Shown: positions 61,416-64,000 of the stretch, piece after piece
How positions within the stretch are numbered: the first letter of the stretch is position 1
How the letters are laid out: every line of letters starts with the position of its first letter
DNA from: Aureimonas frigidaquae
GTDB lineage: Bacteria; Pseudomonadota; Alphaproteobacteria; Rhizobiales; Rhizobiaceae
Length of the DNA stretch: 64,000 nt
Direction of reading: 5' to 3'
Assembly: GCF_001463905.1 (NCBI RefSeq)
Contig: NZ_BBWR01000006.1
Span: 98,797 to 162,796 of the forward strand
Notes under the pieces: generated by a model
Told to the model about the DNA's origin: nothing
Seen by the model: the letters and a program-made list of their open reading frames with translations, nothing else
Databases searched by the model: none
Position numbers and translations under genes: made by a program

Positions 61416-62816
61416 ATGCTCGACACCGCCACCGCCAGGACCTACCGCGAAAGCGCGCGGGACATTCCCTGCCTGATGGAAACCGACATCGTCGTGGTGG
61501 GCGGCGGAACGACCGGGCCATTCGCAGCCATCGCCGCGGCCCGCCAGGGCAAGAGGGTGGTCCTGATCGAGCGCTTCGGCTCCCTCGGCGGCAATCTCAC
61601 CCTCGGCCTCAACACCAAGCCATCGGGCGCCCTGAACGGCGGCCTGCCGCTGGAGGTCTGGAACCTTGCCCGTTCGGCGGGTGGCGCCGGCGCGGATTAC
61701 ATGGCCCTGACCAAGACGTCGGATGTGAAGATCGCTTCGCCCTGCGATCCGGAAACCATGAAGATGCTGCTCACGCGGCTCTGTGTCGATTGCGGCGTGG
61801 ACATCCTGTTCGAGACCTTCGTATCCTGCCCCATCGTGGAGGGTGGACGCACGACCGGCGTCGTCGTGGAGGGCAAGTCCGGCCGCCAGTTCATCGCGGC
61901 CAAGGTGGTGATCGACTGTTCGGCCGATGCCGACATCGCCGCCCATGCCGGCGCGCCCTTCATCATGGGCGCGGGCGATGCGGAGGAAACGACGCAGCCG
62001 GTCTCCATGTATTTCACCATGAGCGGCGTCGACATCGCCCGTCTGGCGGATTGGGCCCGCAACAGCGACGACATTCCCGCCCGCTCCATACCGGAGACCC
62101 CGGAAGGGCTGGATTTCGGTCTGTGGCTGACCGGCTTCAACCGCGCGCTCCTGGCCTATCGACGGGAAACCGGCGTCAGCCTCCAGCGTGAGAACATCAC
62201 GCTCAAGACCGCCGGGGGCCTGATGTATGTGAATGCCACGCGGGTGATGGGCGTCGACGTGTTCGACCATGCCGAGTTCACTGCGGCCATCGTGGAATGC
62301 TACCGCCAGATCGAGGCCGTGGCGGCCTTCCTCATCGAACGCGTGCCCGGTTTCGAGGCGTCGCGCATCCTGCAGATCGCGCCCGTGCTCGGCGTGCGGG
62401 AAACCCGTCATATCCAGGGCGACTACGTCCTGACCGGTCCGGACGTCCTGGGCGGCACGCATTTTGCCGACAGTATCGCGGCCGATACCTCGGCGCTGGA
62501 CATTCACGAGCCGCGCGGCGGCGACGTCGATTTCCGCGGGCTGGATGCCTACGAAATTCCCTACCGGACCCTGGTCCCGAAAGGCGTCGAGCAATTGCTG
62601 GTGGCCGGGCGCTGCATCTCGGCCGATCACGATGCGCATGCGCGCAGCCGGAACATGCCCGCCTGCATGGCGACGGGTCAGGCCGCCGGCGTGGCGGCGG
62701 CCGTCGCGATCGACGAGGGGACCAGCGTGCGCGACGTGCCGATCGACAAGGTCCAGAAGATCCTGCGCGACAGTGGCGTGCCGATCCACGCGGCGGAACT
62801 GGCCGGCGCGGCCTGA
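61416..62816 (+). CDS. FAD-dependent oxidoreductase (FAD_oxidored, PF12831 type)
   Basis: The 466-residue flavoprotein has the dinucleotide fold DIVVVGGGTTGPFAAIAAAR (25-44) with the acidic end VVLIERFGSLGGN, the middle motif VVIDCSADADIAAHAGAP and a C-terminal FAD site ARSRNMPACMATGQAAG. This group is widespread in alphaproteobacteria beside tripartite tricarboxylate transporters, but reactions are mostly unknown. The next gene, 51 bases on, is such a binding protein; together with IclR they form a catabolic unit for an unknown organic acid (inference). Confidence 0.88.
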   Translation: MLDTATARTYRESARDIPCLMETDIVVVGGGTTGPFAAIAAARQGKRVVLIERFGSLGGNLTLGLNTKPSGALNGGLPLEVWNLARSAGGAGADYMALTKTSDVKIASPCDPETMKMLLTRLCVDCGVDILFETFVSCPIVEGGRTTGVVVEGKSGRQFIAAKVVIDCSADADIAAHAGAPFIMGAGDAEETTQPVSMYFTMSGVDIARLADWARNSDDIPARSIPETPEGLDFGLWLTGFNRALLAYRRETGVSLQRENITLKTAGGLMYVNATRVMGVDVFDHAEFTAAIVECYRQIEAVAAFLIERVPGFEASRILQIAPVLGVRETRHIQGDYVLTGPDVLGGTHFADSIAADTSALDIHEPRGGDVDFRGLDAYEIPYRTLVPKGVEQLLVAGRCISADHDAHARSRNMPACMATGQAAGVAAAVAIDEGTSVRDVPIDKVQKILRDSGVPIHAAELAGAA

Positions 62817-62867
62817 ACGCCCCGCCGGCCCGGGAGGACGAAGCAACAGAATGATCTGGGAGGATCG

Positions 62868-63848
62868 ATGAAACATCTCGTCATCACCTGCGCGCTTGCC
62901 GGCGCGCTCGCAACGGCCCTCGTTCCGCATGGGCGGGCAGAGGCCTTGGACTACCCCACCAAGCCGGTGACGGTGATCGTTCCCTTCCCGGCAGGGCAGG
63001 CCTCGGATGTCATCGTGCGGATCATCGGCCAGCGCCTGGGATCGATCCTCGGGCAGTCGATCATCGTGGAGAACCGCCCCGGAGCGGGCGGCAGCGTGGG
63101 CACGACGGCAGGCGTCCATGCCGAGCCGGACGGCCATACGGTGACCCTCGCCTCCGCCGCCTATGCCATCACGCCCTTTACCCATCAACAAAGCTTCGAT
63201 GCCCTGACGGACCTTGTTCCGGTGTCGCAATTCGCCGTCACGCCGCTGGTGCTCGTCGCCAATCCCGGGCTCGGCGTCGACACGGTGGCCGAGCTGAAGG
63301 CGCTTGCCACCGAGCGGCCCGGCGAGATCATGTTCGCCTCTTCCGGGATTGGGACCACCCACCATCTGTCCGGGGAACTGTTCCAGTCGCTGGCCGGTGT
63401 GGAGATGCTCCACGTGCCCTATGCCGGCAGCGCCCAGGCGCATACGGACCTGATCTCCGGGCGCTCCGACGTGATGTTCGACAATATCGTGCCGCTTGCG
63501 CCGCATCTGGCCCGCGGGACGTTGAAGCCCCTGGCCGTCACCACCGCATCCCGCGCGCCGAGCCTGCCCGATGTGCCCACCATGCAGGAGGCGGGCATCG
63601 ACGATTTCGAGGCGACGGCATGGTTCGGCTTCCTGGTGCCGGCCGGAACGCCGGAGCCTGTCATAGAGCGCCTCAACGCAGCGATGGGGGAGGCCATGGC
63701 CGATCCCGCAGTGGCCGGGCGGCTCACCGAAATGGGTGTGGAGCCGATCCACACGACGTCGGAAGCCTTCGGCACCTTCATCCGTGCCGAGATGGACAAA
63801 TGGAAATCCTTGATCGACGAGACCGGGATCGAACTCGGCATGCAGTAA
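62868..63848 (+). CDS. tripartite tricarboxylate transporter substrate-binding protein (TctC/Bug family)
   Basis: The 326-residue protein has a signal peptide (cut near GRAEA, residue 26) and begins LDYPTKPVTVIVPFPAGQAS, the Bug-family start; IIVENRPGAGGSVGT and LLVPYAG-like HVPYAGSAQAHTDLISGRSD are further signatures. Bug proteins bind carboxylates or amino acids for TctAB membrane parts. GGGAGG lies 6-7 bases before the ATG at 62868. tctA and tctB do not follow on this strand; a terminator comes first. Confidence 0.92.
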   Translation: MKHLVITCALAGALATALVPHGRAEALDYPTKPVTVIVPFPAGQASDVIVRIIGQRLGSILGQSIIVENRPGAGGSVGTTAGVHAEPDGHTVTLASAAYAITPFTHQQSFDALTDLVPVSQFAVTPLVLVANPGLGVDTVAELKALATERPGEIMFASSGIGTTHHLSGELFQSLAGVEMLHVPYAGSAQAHTDLISGRSDVMFDNIVPLAPHLARGTLKPLAVTTASRAPSLPDVPTMQEAGIDDFEATAWFGFLVPAGTPEPVIERLNAAMGEAMADPAVAGRLTEMGVEPIHTTSEAFGTFIRAEMDKWKSLIDETGIELGMQ

Positions 63849-63877
63849 GAGCGCTATCCAACCCGGCAAAAAAGAGA

Positions 63878-63909
63878 GGGGGGCGCCGATCGACGGCGCC
63901 CCCCTTTTT
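63878..63909. terminator. bidirectional intrinsic terminator after tctC-like gene
   Basis: GGGGGGCGCCG (63878-63888) and CGGCGCCCCCC (63894-63904) form a perfect 11-bp stem with a 5-base loop, followed by TTTTT. On the other strand the stem is followed within three bases by TTTTTT (from AAAAAA at 63868-63873), so it can stop transcription from both sides. Confidence 0.92.
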
Positions 63910-63939
63910 CCGTTTGTACGCCGGCCTGTGGCCGCGCCG

Positions 63940-64000
63940 TCATTCCTTGCCGGCGCTGTGCCGGCTCTTGATCAGGCTGGCGACGGTGGTGACGACCAGA
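63940..64000 (-). CDS. C-terminal end of a leftward gene (partial, membrane-protein-like)
   Basis: On the minus strand the edge sequence reads LVVTTVASLIKSRHSAGKE and then TGA at 63942-63940. The hydrophobic stretch followed by a basic tail looks like the last helix of a membrane protein. It is convergent with the TctC-type gene and shares the terminator. It could be a transporter subunit, perhaps TctA, but 20 residues do not allow identification. Confidence 0.45.
   Translation of the reverse strand, partial: LVVTTVASLIKSRHSAGKE

Noticed and set aside
61374..63869. 831-codon open frame antisense to the FAD oxidoreductase and TctC genes
   Set aside because: Both sense genes have strong motifs, ribosome sites and signal peptide; the antisense protein has none.
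1..64000. CRISPR array, insertion sequence or prophage genes
   Set aside because: No regularly spaced repeats, transposase, integrase or phage structural motifs were seen anywhere in the window.

Overview
This is a GC-rich chromosomal segment (about two-thirds G+C). Gene content and sequence style fit an alphaproteobacterium of the Hyphomicrobiales/Rhizobiales type: the membrane-bound urate hydroxylase PuuD, many ABC importers with single-gene regulators, an Ile2-type tRNA(CAU), TGA-N9-TCA and GGAAC-N-TT motifs of the RirA and EcfG kinds, and DUF2125, PRC-barrel and SIMPL proteins. The genus cannot be fixed from the window.

Layout. 1-4.6 kb: a purine uptake and catabolism run (BmpA-type ABC permease and binding protein, urate hydroxylase, guanine deaminase). 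4.7-12.4 kb: the GlgE alpha-glucan pathway (GlgE, a TreS-maltokinase fusion, GlgB), closed by a strong terminator. 12.4-19.6 kb: housekeeping genes (small conserved protein, D-Ala-D-Ala carboxypeptidase, CobW GTPase, TusA-like protein, DUF924, SMP-30 lactonase, ChaC-like cyclotransferase, DUF2125, SIMPL). 19.7-20.9 kb: tRNA-Ile2(CAU) followed by a lower-GC acyltransferase gene, a small probable islet. 21.2-28.8 kb: one leftward LacI-headed operon with a ribose-type ABC importer, a GATase-like protein, an M20 amidohydrolase and a GNAT acetyltransferase. 28.8-35.4 kb: a leftward catecholate-type siderophore import operon (TonB receptor, binding protein, two permeases, ATPase) with an iron-box-like element and a divergent MarR gene. 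35.4-38.2 kb: PRC-barrel stress protein, AbrB-like membrane protein and its divergent LysR regulator. 38.2-43.4 kb: a leftward NitT/TauT-type ABC importer with nitrilase-like and TRZ/ATZ-type hydrolases. 43.5-52 kb: a probable cyclic ureide/imide locus: amidase, two racemase-family proteins, a PotABCD-type importer, a PuuE-like hydrolase and a GntR/FCD regulator. 52-54 kb: aldonolactone oxidase and SDR. 54.2-58.7 kb: a LuxR-type regulator followed by EutH, EutB and EutC. 58.8-60.5 kb: Na/Pi cotransporter-like protein. 60.5-64 kb: IclR, FAD oxidoreductase, TctC-type binding protein, and the last codons of a convergent gene.

Together the genes describe a nutrient-scavenging soil or plant-associated lifestyle: nitrogen from purines, ureides, amides and ethanolamine; iron from catechol chelates; carbon storage through trehalose and maltose-1-phosphate. 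Most clusters follow the same plan of local regulator plus importer plus two or three hydrolases, often with a hairpin after the binding-protein gene. The least explained parts are the LacI operon and the 43.5-52 kb locus, whose two racemase-family proteins both lack the catalytic cysteines.
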